From Burkholderiales bacterium (GTDB lineage Bacteria; Pseudomonadota; Gammaproteobacteria; Burkholderiales; Casimicrobiaceae), in assembly GCA_025927765.1 (NCBI GenBank), contig JAICKU010000015.1, positions 1 to 57,910 of the forward strand: 57,910 nucleotides of DNA, read 5' to 3'. A program made the translations under genes and the position numbers. Positions 18,688 through 26,539 of this stretch are shown here, piece after piece (position 1 is the stretch's first letter; each line of letters starts with the position of its first letter). Under the pieces are notes generated by a model. The model saw nothing but the letters and a program-made list of their open reading frames with translations. It was not told the origin of the DNA and made no database searches.

Positions 18688-19644
18688 TCAGGTCGTGCTG
18701 CGCGCAAGGGCGACGGGCGAGCCCGCCGTGCCGCGCGCGAAATAGCCGCGTGCGTCGGCCACGTCGCGCTCGATCTGCCGCGTCAGCGCTGCCAGATCGG
18801 CGAAGCGCGCCTCGTCGCGCAGCTTGTACAGGAACTCGATCGTGATGCGCCGCCCGTAAATGGACGCGTCGAAATCGAGCAGGTACACCTCCGCGAGCGG
18901 ACGGCCGTTCGACGTGACCGTCGGCCGCACGCCCACGCTCGCCACGCCCGGCACCGCGGTGTCGCGCACGCCGTGTACGCGCACCGCGAAGATGCCGCAG
19001 AGCGCGGGCTTGCGGCGCAGCACGACGTTCGCGGTCGGAAAGCCCAGCGAACGGCCAAGCTTGCGGCCATGTGCGACGTGCCCGGTGATCGTGTAATTGC
19101 GGCCGAGCAGCGCCGATGCAAGCGCGAGATCGCCATCGGCGAGCGCCGTGCGCACGGCGGTGCTCGCCGCACGGTCGCCGTCGATCGTGACCGTGCGCAT
19201 CGCTTCCACGCTGAAGCTGCGTGCCATCGACTGCAACAGCGCGAGATCGCCGCTGCGGCCGCGGCCGAAGCGGAAGTCCTCGCCCACCAGCAGCCAGCGC
19301 GTCTGCAAGCCCTGCTCGAGCACCTGCGTGACGAACGCTTCGGCGGACAGCGATGCGAGCCGCGCGTCGAAGCGCGCGACGAACGTGACCGCCACGCCGT
19401 AGGCGCGGAAGAGATCGAGCTTCGAGCGGAGCGACGAAAGTCGCGGCGGCGCCGATGCCGCCGCGAAATACTCGCGCGGATGCGGGTCGAACGTCAGGAC
19501 AGCGGGGGGAAGCGACAGATCCTCGGCCGCCTCGACCAGGCGCGCGAGCATCGCCTGATGGCCGCGATGCACGCCGTCGAAGTTGCCGATCGTGAGCGCG
19601 ACCGGATGCCCCGGTGGGCTCGACAGTTCCCGCCTGACGCGCAA
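18688..19644 (-). CDS. ribF: Bifunctional riboflavin kinase / FAD synthetase
   Basis: A 318-residue enzyme that makes FMN and FAD from riboflavin. The adenylyltransferase domain carries IGNFDGVHRGHQAML and FDPHPREYF (residues about 18-60) and LVGEDFRFGRGRSGD. The kinase domain has GRSLGFPTANV and the YGRRITIEFLYKLRDEARF tail. The best start is a TTG at 19644 giving a family-like N-terminus (RVRREL); no ATG precedes the conserved region in frame. It opens the ribF-ileS-lspA-ispH set. Confidence 0.94.
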   Translation of the reverse strand: MRVRRELSSPPGHPVALTIGNFDGVHRGHQAMLARLVEAAEDLSLPPAVLTFDPHPREYFAAASAPPRLSSLRSKLDLFRAYGVAVTFVARFDARLASLSAEAFVTQVLEQGLQTRWLLVGEDFRFGRGRSGDLALLQSMARSFSVEAMRTVTIDGDRAASTAVRTALADGDLALASALLGRNYTITGHVAHGRKLGRSLGFPTANVVLRRKPALCGIFAVRVHGVRDTAVPGVASVGVRPTVTSNGRPLAEVYLLDFDASIYGRRITIEFLYKLRDEARFADLAALTRQIERDVADARGYFARGTAGSPVALARSTT

Positions 19645-19732
19645 AATGCATTTGCCCGCGGCGGCGAAGACCGGGCTTCCCGCTACGGCACCGTGAGGAG
19701 TGGAAAACCGTCGATTTTAGCGCAACGCGCCG

Positions 19733-20080
19733 TCAATCCGACCCGAATCGGCCGCTGGTCCCGGTCGCGGTCGCTTCAGCGGACGGATTGAGCGGCGTCA
19801 TCAGCGACGCGGAAATGGGCCCGGGACGAACGGCCGCCGGCTGCATCAGCAGGTTGCGCGGATCGCTCGCCATGCTGTCGCCCTTGCGCTTCGCCGCCGT
19901 CCATTCGCCGCACCAGTCGTCGTCGCGGACACTCGGCCAGATGCCCTCGACCATGTAGGCCTTCGCGGACATCGGGTGGACGATCGGACCCGTGCGCCGG
20001 CACTTGCCCCAGCGCACGCCCTTGTCCTCGGCGTGCGCTTCGTTGCGATCGTAGAACTGGCAGGCGACGCACTTTTCCAC
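19733..20080 (-). CDS. Small four-cysteine protein, probably metal- or cluster-binding
   Basis: A 115-residue protein starting at a GTG with GGAG six bases upstream. The N-terminal half holds four cysteines in the pattern KCVACQFYD, WGKCRRTGP, and later WPSVRDDDWCGEW. I have seen this CxxC...C-R...W-P-x-V...D-x-W-C-G-E arrangement in small uncharacterised proteins, some related to Fe-S accessory subunits. The C-terminal 45 residues are low-complexity and lack conserved features. Function unknown; a rubredoxin-like or Fe-S site is a guess from the cysteines. Confidence 0.65.
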   Translation of the reverse strand: MEKCVACQFYDRNEAHAEDKGVRWGKCRRTGPIVHPMSAKAYMVEGIWPSVRDDDWCGEWTAAKRKGDSMASDPRNLLMQPAAVRPGPISASLMTPLNPSAEATATGTSGRFGSD

Positions 20081-20396
20081 GCTCTTCTCCCTGTTGCTTT
20101 CTCGTTGTCGTCGTTCAATGCAGCAGCATGCCGGCGAAGCCGACGTGCCGTCGCCTTCGCGCCGGACGCACCCGCGGGCGCGCCGATCGATGCACGCTGC
20201 GCCGGATCGGCGTAGCGTCGTCGCGGCGCGCGAGTCGGCGACGCGACCGGCTAGCAGCGCCACGCATGCGCCGCGCACCGGGGCGCTGCTTCGTGCGCCA
20301 TGTCGAAGGCTTGCTCGATGAAAGAAAGACCGCCGACCGCATCGCTGTTTGCAGTTAACCAATGAAACCGGCGGCCAAAGCTGTCCGCGCGAGCGT
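20081..20396. other. Gene-free stretch
   Basis: About 315 bases between the four-cysteine protein and the J-domain gene. It is GC-rich with simple runs of CG dinucleotides, and an AT-richer patch lies near 20330-20365. No frame shows convincing codon bias or a ribosome site, and no clear hairpin with a U-run was found. It probably holds the promoter of the minus-strand gene starting at 20080. Confidence 0.4.
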
Positions 20397-20732
20397 TCAC
20401 GCCGCGAGTTCTGGAAGCGTCGCGAGCAGCGTCTCCGGCACCTGCTGCACGCGCGTGAATCCGGTGAGCGCCGCCGCGTCGAGCTGCGACTGCAGCTCCG
20501 CGTCCGCCGCTTCGGCTTCGTGCGAAAGCTGCGCGTCGTAAGCGCGCCGCTGCTCGGGGTCGGACAGCACCGCATACGCGGCGTGGATCATGCGCACGAG
20601 ACCCGACAGGTCCTGCCCCGCTTCCGTGTGGCCGTACTGGAAGCGCTCGAGCAGCGCGCAATAGGCGGCTTCGATGCGCTGCGCGCTCGCGCCGGGTGCG
20701 AGCTCGAGGTAATCGTAGTGCGTGTAATTCAA
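20397..20732 (-). CDS. Degenerate J-domain protein
   Basis: A 111-residue protein starting at a TTG, chosen because AGGAG lies seven bases upstream. It reads NYTHYDYLELAPGASAQRIE, then AAYCALLERF, and MIHAAYAVLSDPEQRRAYDAQL, the helices I, II, III and IV pattern of a DnaJ J-domain. The HPD loop that stimulates DnaK is missing: the loop reads FQYGHTEAGQD. The C-terminal 40 residues are helical and unconserved. It may bind a partner without activating Hsp70. Confidence 0.7.
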   Translation of the reverse strand: MNYTHYDYLELAPGASAQRIEAAYCALLERFQYGHTEAGQDLSGLVRMIHAAYAVLSDPEQRRAYDAQLSHEAEAADAELQSQLDAAALTGFTRVQQVPETLLATLPELAA

Positions 20733-20982
20733 GAGACTCTCCTGTCGTCGATTCGGTGCGTCATGCACCGGTTGCGAGCCTTTTCAGCAGCAAGCGTGCC
20801 ACGCGCGGTTTCCACCTGTCGGCATGCGATAAGTCATTGACGCAACAGAGGTCCGGGCGGAACGGCAACGTGCGCCGCACACTTCGTGCACTACGAACGC
20901 TGACCGCGTGCCGCGAGGCGCCACGCGCGTGGCGCGTCGAATCGCGGCACGTGGGCGACGCGTTCGATGGCGCGGCGTCACG

Positions 20983-20988
20983 TACAAT
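20983..20988 (+). promoter_or_regulatory. -10 element of the molybdopterin oxidoreductase gene
   Basis: TACAAT, a good -10 hexamer, ends seven bases before the ATG at 20996. A transcript starting at the usual distance would begin at or next to the start codon, and no ribosome site is visible. The -35 match is weak. Confidence 0.4.
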
Positions 20989-20995
20989 CGATTTC

Positions 20996-23080
20996 ATGCC
21001 CCTGGACGACGCGACTTCCGTCGATCGGCGCGTCGTACGCGCCGCGTGCCCGCACGATTGCCCGGACACGTGCGCGATGCTCGTCACCGTCGAGAACGGC
21101 CGCGCCATCGACATTCGCGGCGCGCCCGATCATCCGCCCACGAACGGCACGCTCTGCACGAAGGTCGCGCGCTATCTCGATCGCACGTATTCGCGCGATC
21201 GGCTGCGCCATCCGATGCGCAGGATCGGCGCGAAAGGCGAAGGACGCTTCGCGCGCATCACCTGGGACGAGGCGCTCGACGAGATCGCGCAACGCTTCGC
21301 GACGATTGCCGCGTCGAACGACGGTCCGCAGGCGATCCTGCCCTACAGCTACGCCGGCACGATGGGACTGCTGCAGGGTTCGTCGATGGACCGGCGCTTC
21401 TTCCATCGACTCGGCGCGTCGCTGCTCGATCGCACCATCTGCTCGGCCGCCGGCAAGGCCGGCTGGGCGTCGGTGATCGGCGCGTCGGTCGGCATGGACG
21501 TCGAGGAGTTCGCGAACAGCAGGCTGATCCTGATCTGGGGCAGCAATCCGATCACGTCGAGCCTGCACTTCTGGGCGCGCGCGCAGGAGGCGAAGCGCCG
21601 CGGCGCCAAACTCGTCGCGATCGATCCGTACCGCAGCCTGACGGCGCAGAAGTGCCACGAGCATGTCGCGCTGCTGCCGGGGACCGACGGCGCGCTGGCG
21701 TTCGGATTGATGCACGTGCTGATCCGCGACGGCCTCGTCGATCGCGATTACGTCGACCGTTACACCGTCGGCTTCGACGCGCTGGCTGCGCGTTCGGAGG
21801 AATGGACGCCCGCGCGTGCGGCGAGCGTGTGCGGCATCGACGCGGAAACCATCGTGCGGCTCGCGCACGACTACGCGACGACGCGTCCGGCGGCGATCCG
21901 TCTCAACTACGGCATGCAGCGCACGCACGGCGGCGGCAATGGCGTGCGGGCCATTGCATGCCTGCCCGCGCTCGTCGGCGCGTGGCGCGATGCGGCCGGC
22001 GGAGCGCTGTTGTCGTCGTCGGGGACGTTCCCGGTGCAGAAGGCGGCGCTCGAACGGCCCGACCTGATCCGCGGCACGCCGCGCACGATCAACATGTCCA
22101 CGATCGGCGATGCGCTGACGCAACTCGCCGATCCGCCGATTCGTGCGATCTACGTCTACAACTCGAACCCGGTCGCCGTCGCGCCCGAATCGTCGCGCGT
22201 CGTGCAGGGCTTCGCGCGCGAGGATCTCTTCTGCGTCGTGCACGAGATCTTCAAGACCGATACCGCCGACTACGCCGATATCCTCCTGCCCGCGACGACG
22301 CAGCTCGAGCAGACCGACATCCACACGTCGTACGGCCACCTGTACGCGCTCGCCAACAATCCGGCGATCGAGCCGATCGCCGAGGCGCTGCCGAACACCG
22401 AAGTGTTCCGGCGGCTCGCCACGCGCATGGGCTTCGACGAGCCGTGCTTCAGGGACAGCGACGACGAACTCGCGCGCCAGGCGTACCACGCGGGCGACAT
22501 GAAAGGCATCGACGTCGACTGGGATGCGCTCAAGGCCTCCGGTTTTTGCCGCCTGGCCGTACCCCGCCCCTTCGCACCGTTCGCGCAGGGTCACTTCCCC
22601 ACGCCGTCGGGCAAGTGCGAGTTCCGCTCGGAGACTCTGGCTGCGCAGGGCGAGGATGCGTTGCCAGCATTCGTGGCGCCGCGCGAGTCGGCGCAATCGA
22701 ATCCCGCACTCGCCGCGCGCTATCCGCTCGCGTTCGTTTCACCGCCCGCGCGCAACTTCCTGAACTCGTCGTTCGCGAATCTTTCGTCGTTCAGCGACGA
22801 GGAGAAGCGTCCGCATCTCGACATTCACGCGGATGACGCCTCGCCACGCGGCATCGCCACCGGCGATCCGGTGCGGATCTTCAACGATCGCGGCAGCCTG
22901 CTTGCGATCGCACGCGTGACCGATCGCGCGCGACCCGGCGTCGTGGTCGCGCCGTCGCTTTGGTGGCGCAAGCTCGCACCCGGCGGCGAGAACGCGAATG
23001 CGGTGACGAGCCAGGCGCTGACCGATCTCGGCCGCGGCCCCACGTTCTACGATTGCCTGGTGGAAGTGCGTCCGGCGTAG
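20996..23080 (+). CDS. Molybdopterin oxidoreductase, DMSO reductase family
   Basis: A 694-residue catalytic subunit. Cysteines 18, 22, 26 and 54 (ACPHDCPDTCAM ... LCTK) form the N-terminal [4Fe-4S] site. YAGTMGLLQGSSMDRRFFHR and ICSAAGKAGW lie near the cofactor, LILIWGSNPITSS and LVAIDPYRS bind the MGD, and the C-terminal GDPVRIFNDRGSLLAIARV is the molydop-binding domain. No Tat signal is present, so it is probably cytosolic. No electron-transfer partner is adjacent. The electron acceptor and substrate cannot be inferred. Confidence 0.9.
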   Translation: MPLDDATSVDRRVVRAACPHDCPDTCAMLVTVENGRAIDIRGAPDHPPTNGTLCTKVARYLDRTYSRDRLRHPMRRIGAKGEGRFARITWDEALDEIAQRFATIAASNDGPQAILPYSYAGTMGLLQGSSMDRRFFHRLGASLLDRTICSAAGKAGWASVIGASVGMDVEEFANSRLILIWGSNPITSSLHFWARAQEAKRRGAKLVAIDPYRSLTAQKCHEHVALLPGTDGALAFGLMHVLIRDGLVDRDYVDRYTVGFDALAARSEEWTPARAASVCGIDAETIVRLAHDYATTRPAAIRLNYGMQRTHGGGNGVRAIACLPALVGAWRDAAGGALLSSSGTFPVQKAALERPDLIRGTPRTINMSTIGDALTQLADPPIRAIYVYNSNPVAVAPESSRVVQGFAREDLFCVVHEIFKTDTADYADILLPATTQLEQTDIHTSYGHLYALANNPAIEPIAEALPNTEVFRRLATRMGFDEPCFRDSDDELARQAYHAGDMKGIDVDWDALKASGFCRLAVPRPFAPFAQGHFPTPSGKCEFRSETLAAQGEDALPAFVAPRESAQSNPALAARYPLAFVSPPARNFLNSSFANLSSFSDEEKRPHLDIHADDASPRGIATGDPVRIFNDRGSLLAIARVTDRARPGVVVAPSLWWRKLAPGGENANAVTSQALTDLGRGPTFYDCLVEVRPA

Positions 23081-23084
23081 ACGA

Positions 23085-23660
23085 TCAGAGCTTGCGCACG
23101 AGGCCGACCATTACGCCGAAGATTTCGAGCGTGCCTTCGGGGCGGATGACCGGATAGCCCTTGTTCTCGGGCCGCAGGATGAAGCGGCCGTTCTCGAGGT
23201 CGAGCCGCTTCAGCGTGAACTGGTTGTCGACGATGGCGACGACGATGTCGCCCTTCTTGGCCGCCGGCTGCTTTTCCACGACGACGAGGTCGCCGTCGAA
23301 GATGCCCGCGTCGATCATCGAATCGCCCTTGACGCGCACGAGCACCGTTTGCGACGGCCGCTCGATCAGGTAATCGTCGAGCGTGACGGCGTCGGCTTCG
23401 TCGTCGACGATGGGCTCGGGCAGGCCCGCGCGCACGAAGCCGGTGGCGATCGGTCGCGCGAAGAAGCGTTTGGTGGGCGCGAGGCGCCGGTCGGGTGTGG
23501 ACTCGACGTAACCGGCGAGTTTCATGCGGGCGATCAGCGCGGCCACCGACGATTTCGACTTCAGCCCGAGCAGGCTGCCGATCGACGCATACGATGGCAG
23601 CGCGCGATGGCGCGCGTAGTAGTCCTGCAGCGTGCCCAGATAGGAACGATCGTTCGACAT
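23085..23660 (-). CDS. LexA-like S24 autocleaving repressor
   Basis: A 191-residue protein. Residues 1-65 are a LexA-type winged helix (LPSYASIGSLLGLKSKSSVA, ALIARMKLAGYV). The S24 domain has an Ala78-Gly79 cleavage site (FVRAGLPEP), the nucleophile Ser114 (KGDSMIDAGIFDGD) and the general base Lys151 (NQFTLKRL). The Ser-Lys spacing of 37 equals that of E. coli LexA. The ATG at 23660 has no ribosome site and lies where transcription is expected to begin. It is divergent from a DnaQ/GIY-YIG nuclease across a palindromic operator. It may be the SOS repressor or a second LexA-type regulator. Confidence 0.88.
   Translation of the reverse strand: MSNDRSYLGTLQDYYARHRALPSYASIGSLLGLKSKSSVAALIARMKLAGYVESTPDRRLAPTKRFFARPIATGFVRAGLPEPIVDDEADAVTLDDYLIERPSQTVLVRVKGDSMIDAGIFDGDLVVVEKQPAAKKGDIVVAIVDNQFTLKRLDLENGRFILRPENKGYPVIRPEGTLEIFGVMVGLVRKL
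23644..23655. promoter_or_regulatory. Second operator-like palindrome
   Basis: GAACGATCGTTC repeats the core of the first palindrome, with centres 31 bp apart (about three helical turns). It lies in codons 2-6 of the LexA-like gene. Together the two sites would suit cooperative binding. Confidence 0.5.
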
Positions 23661-23666
23661 ACCGCT

Positions 23667-23696
23667 ACAATAGCGAACGATCGTTCGCACTGTCAA
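23667..23696 (-). promoter_or_regulatory. Promoter of the LexA-like gene
   Basis: On the minus strand a perfect -35 TTGACA (23696-23691) is followed, after 18 bases, by TATTGT (23672-23667). The -10 ends seven bases before the ATG at 23660, so the mRNA is probably leaderless. Confidence 0.7.
23673..23688. promoter_or_regulatory. Perfect 16-bp palindromic operator
   Basis: GCGAACGATCGTTCGC is a perfect palindrome lying exactly between the -35 and -10 of the LexA-like gene, and ends 10 bases before the GTG of the divergent nuclease. It contains GAAC-N4-GTTC, the form of LexA boxes in Bacillus and actinobacteria. Autoregulation and control of the neighbour are inferred. Confidence 0.7.
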
Positions 23697-23698
23697 GC

Positions 23699-25096
23699 GT
23701 GCTTCCGCTGCCCGCCTTCGCCTTCGTCGACCTCGAAACCACGGGCACGCACGCCGGCGCCGACCGCATCACCGAAATCGGCATCGTGCGCGTCGACGAC
23801 GTCGACGGCGTCGTGCGCGTGCGCGAGTGGCAATCGCTCGTCGATCCCGGCGTGCCCATTCCGCCCGCCATCCAGGTGCTCACCGGCATCACCGATGCCA
23901 TGGTCGCCCGAGCGCCCTCGTTCCCGGCGGTTGCGCGCGACGTGCTCGACCTGTTGCGCGACTGCGTGTTCGTCGCGCACAACGCGCGCTTCGACTACGG
24001 CTTCCTGAAGCATGCGTTCGCGCGGCTCGACGTCGCGTACTCGGCACGCGTGCTTTGCACGGTGCGCCTGTCGCGACGTCTCTTTCCCGACGCCGACGGA
24101 GGCCATGGCCTCGACGCGGTGATCGCGCGCCACGCGCTTGCGGTGAGCGAGCGTCATCGCGCGCTCGGCGATGCCCGTGCGATCTGGTCGTTCGTCGACG
24201 GCCTCTATCGCAGTGAACCGGCCGAGCGCGTCCACGCGGCGGTGCGCGGCATCCTCAAGGTGCCGAGCCTGCCGCCGCAACTGCCGGCCGATGCGATCGA
24301 CGCGCTGCCCGAAGCGCCCGGCGTCTACCTCTTCTACGGCGACAATCCGCTGCCGCTCTACATCGGCAAGAGCGTCAACCTGCGCGAGCGCGTCGGCGCG
24401 CATTTCAGCAGCGACTGGCGCAGTGAAACCGACCTGCGGCTGTCGCAGGAGATTCGCCGCATCGAGCACGAGCGAACCGCCGGCGAGCTCGGCGCGCTGC
24501 TGCGCGAAGCCGTGCTCGTGAAGGCGCTCATGCCCGCGCACAACCGCGCGCTGCGTCGCAAGGAAGACGCCGGCATCGCCACGCTCGTCGACGGATTGCC
24601 CGCATTCATGCCTGCGGACACCATCGATGCGCGCGACCTCGATGCGGCCTACGGGCCGTTCGCGTCGCGCGCGTCGTTTCGCACGACGCTGCGCGCGCTC
24701 GCCCGCGAGCATCGACTGTGTGAACGACGGCTGCGGCTCGAGCGCGGCGCCGGTGCGTGCTTCGCGCGGCAACTGCATCGCTGCAACGGTGTGTGCGTGG
24801 GCGAAGAGCCGGCGCACACGCACGACCAGCGCCTGATCGCCGCACTCGCGCCGCTCGCGATTCCGCGCTGGCCGCTCGACGGTCCCGCCTGCGTGCGCGA
24901 GTGCGCGAGCGACGCCGAGCGCGTCGACGTGCACGTGTTTCGCGACTGGCACTGGATCGGCACGGCACGCGACGAGGGCGAGCTGCAGGAACTCGCCACC
25001 GCGACCTCGCGTGCGTCGTTCGACCTCGACGTCACGCGGCTTTTGATTCGGCGTTATCGCGCCGGCACGCTCACGCTGCTGCCTCTGGTGCGGTAA
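23699..25096 (+). CDS. DnaQ-type exonuclease fused to GIY-YIG nuclease (Cho/UvrC-like)
   Basis: A 465-residue fusion starting at a GTG. Residues about 7-165 are a DEDDh exonuclease: FVDLETTG, VAHNARFDYGFL and a late HRALGDARAI. Residues about 205-290 are a GIY-YIG endonuclease: GVYLFYGDNPLPLYIGKSVN and EAVLVKALMPAHN, as in UvrC and Cho. A C-terminal segment has cysteines (RQLHRCNGVCVGE) like those of the UvrC cysteine-rich region. It probably acts in DNA repair, incising or trimming damage. Cho is SOS-induced in E. coli; here the operator lies just upstream of the start. Confidence 0.9.
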   Translation: MLPLPAFAFVDLETTGTHAGADRITEIGIVRVDDVDGVVRVREWQSLVDPGVPIPPAIQVLTGITDAMVARAPSFPAVARDVLDLLRDCVFVAHNARFDYGFLKHAFARLDVAYSARVLCTVRLSRRLFPDADGGHGLDAVIARHALAVSERHRALGDARAIWSFVDGLYRSEPAERVHAAVRGILKVPSLPPQLPADAIDALPEAPGVYLFYGDNPLPLYIGKSVNLRERVGAHFSSDWRSETDLRLSQEIRRIEHERTAGELGALLREAVLVKALMPAHNRALRRKEDAGIATLVDGLPAFMPADTIDARDLDAAYGPFASRASFRTTLRALAREHRLCERRLRLERGAGACFARQLHRCNGVCVGEEPAHTHDQRLIAALAPLAIPRWPLDGPACVRECASDAERVDVHVFRDWHWIGTARDEGELQELATATSRASFDLDVTRLLIRRYRAGTLTLLPLVR

Positions 25097-26509
25097 CTAT
25101 TCCCAAAGGTGTGCCGCGTGCGCGGCGATCACTTCGGCAACGCACGCCGTGAGCTTCTTCGCGTAATCGATGTGCAGGAACTCGTTCGGCCCATGCGCGT
25201 TCGAGTGCGGGCCGAGCACGCCGGTGATCAGGAACTGCGCCTGCGGGAAGCGCTTGCCGAGCATCGCCATGAACGGAATCGTGCCGCCCTCGCCGATGGC
25301 GGCGGACGGCTGGCCGTAGATCGCCTGCGACGCGCGATCGAGCGCGTGCGCAAGCCACGGTGCGGTCGGGGGCGCGTTCCAGCCGGTGGCGCCCTGCTCG
25401 GGATGGAACGTGACGTTCGCGCGATACGGCGCATCCGCTTCGAACAGCGCCTTCATCGCCTGTGTCGCCGCCTCGCCGTCGATGGGCGGCGGCAGCCGCA
25501 GCGACAGCTTGAGCGACGTCGACGGCCGCAGCACGTTCCCCGCGTCGGTGATCGCCGGCAGGCCGTCGGCGCCGATCGTCGACAGCGCCGGGCGCCACGA
25601 GCGATTGAGCAACGCCTCGGCGCCGTCGCTGGCCATGGGCTGCGTGTCACCGGCGAACGGATACTCGCGAATGACGACGTCGCCGAGAATGGCAGCGGTC
25701 TCGCGCGCCTGCGCGAGCCGCTCCTCGGGTATGTCGGCGTGAAACGCGGCCGGGAGTATGCGGCCGGTGGTCGCGTCCTCCAGCCGCTCGATCAGCCTGC
25801 GCGCAATGCGAAACGACGACGGCACGATGCCGCTCGCGTGCCCGGAATGCACGCCCTCGGTGAGGACCTCGACCTTCAGCGTGCCCGCCGCAAGGCCGCG
25901 CAGCGACGTCGTCATCCACAACCGTTCGTAATCGCCGCAACCCGAATCGAGGCCCACGACGAGATCGACGTGGCCGATGCGCGGCGCGAGCGCCTCGAGG
26001 TAGGCCGGCAGGTCCGGGCTGCCGCTTTCCTCGCAGGTCTCGATCAGCCCCACGCAGCGTGCATGGCGGACGCCCTGTGCGTGCAGCGCGCCGAGCGCCG
26101 ACAGCGCAGCGAAGATGGCATAGCCATCGTCGGCCCCGCCGCGGCCGTAGAGCTTGCCGTCGTCGATCAGCGGCGTCCACGGACCGCCATCCGGGCGCCA
26201 CCCGACCATCTCCGGCTGCTTGTCGAGGTGGCCGTATATCAGGACGGTGCCCTTCGGCGTGCCGTTCGCCGGGACCTCGAAGTACAGCAGCGGCGTGCGG
26301 CCGGCGAGGCGGATCACCTCGACGACGAGCCCCGGAATGGGCTGCGCACGCGCGAAGCCCTCCGCGAGCGCCACCACGCGATCGATATGCCCGTGTTCGG
26401 CCCACGACGGGTCGAAGTGCGGCGACTTCGCGGGAATGCGGACGTACTCGACGAGGCGCGGAACGATCTCGTCGTCCCATTGCCGATAGATGCGGTCGGT
26501 GGCGATCAT
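25097..26509 (-). CDS. M20-family metallopeptidase
   Basis: A 470-residue dipeptidase-like enzyme. Zinc ligands and catalytic residues appear in YGHLDKQPE (His, catalytic Asp), GRGGADDG (bridging Asp), ETCEESGSPD (catalytic Glu and ligand), GLDSG, and the late GPHSNAHGPNEFLHIDY histidine. A lid/dimerisation domain lies at residues about 205-380. There is no signal peptide, so cytosolic. It ends immediately next to the convergent nuclease and is divergent from the kinase gene. The substrate is probably a dipeptide or acylated amino acid. Confidence 0.9.
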   Translation of the reverse strand: MIATDRIYRQWDDEIVPRLVEYVRIPAKSPHFDPSWAEHGHIDRVVALAEGFARAQPIPGLVVEVIRLAGRTPLLYFEVPANGTPKGTVLIYGHLDKQPEMVGWRPDGGPWTPLIDDGKLYGRGGADDGYAIFAALSALGALHAQGVRHARCVGLIETCEESGSPDLPAYLEALAPRIGHVDLVVGLDSGCGDYERLWMTTSLRGLAAGTLKVEVLTEGVHSGHASGIVPSSFRIARRLIERLEDATTGRILPAAFHADIPEERLAQARETAAILGDVVIREYPFAGDTQPMASDGAEALLNRSWRPALSTIGADGLPAITDAGNVLRPSTSLKLSLRLPPPIDGEAATQAMKALFEADAPYRANVTFHPEQGATGWNAPPTAPWLAHALDRASQAIYGQPSAAIGEGGTIPFMAMLGKRFPQAQFLITGVLGPHSNAHGPNEFLHIDYAKKLTACVAEVIAAHAAHLWE

Positions 26510-26539
26510 GAATGGTGGGCGATGCAGGAGGGCGCGGGA

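Noticed and set aside
23640-23696. Classical proteobacterial LexA box CTGT-N8-ACAG
   Set aside because: Not present in the divergent region; the only palindromes have the GAAC-N4-GTTC form.
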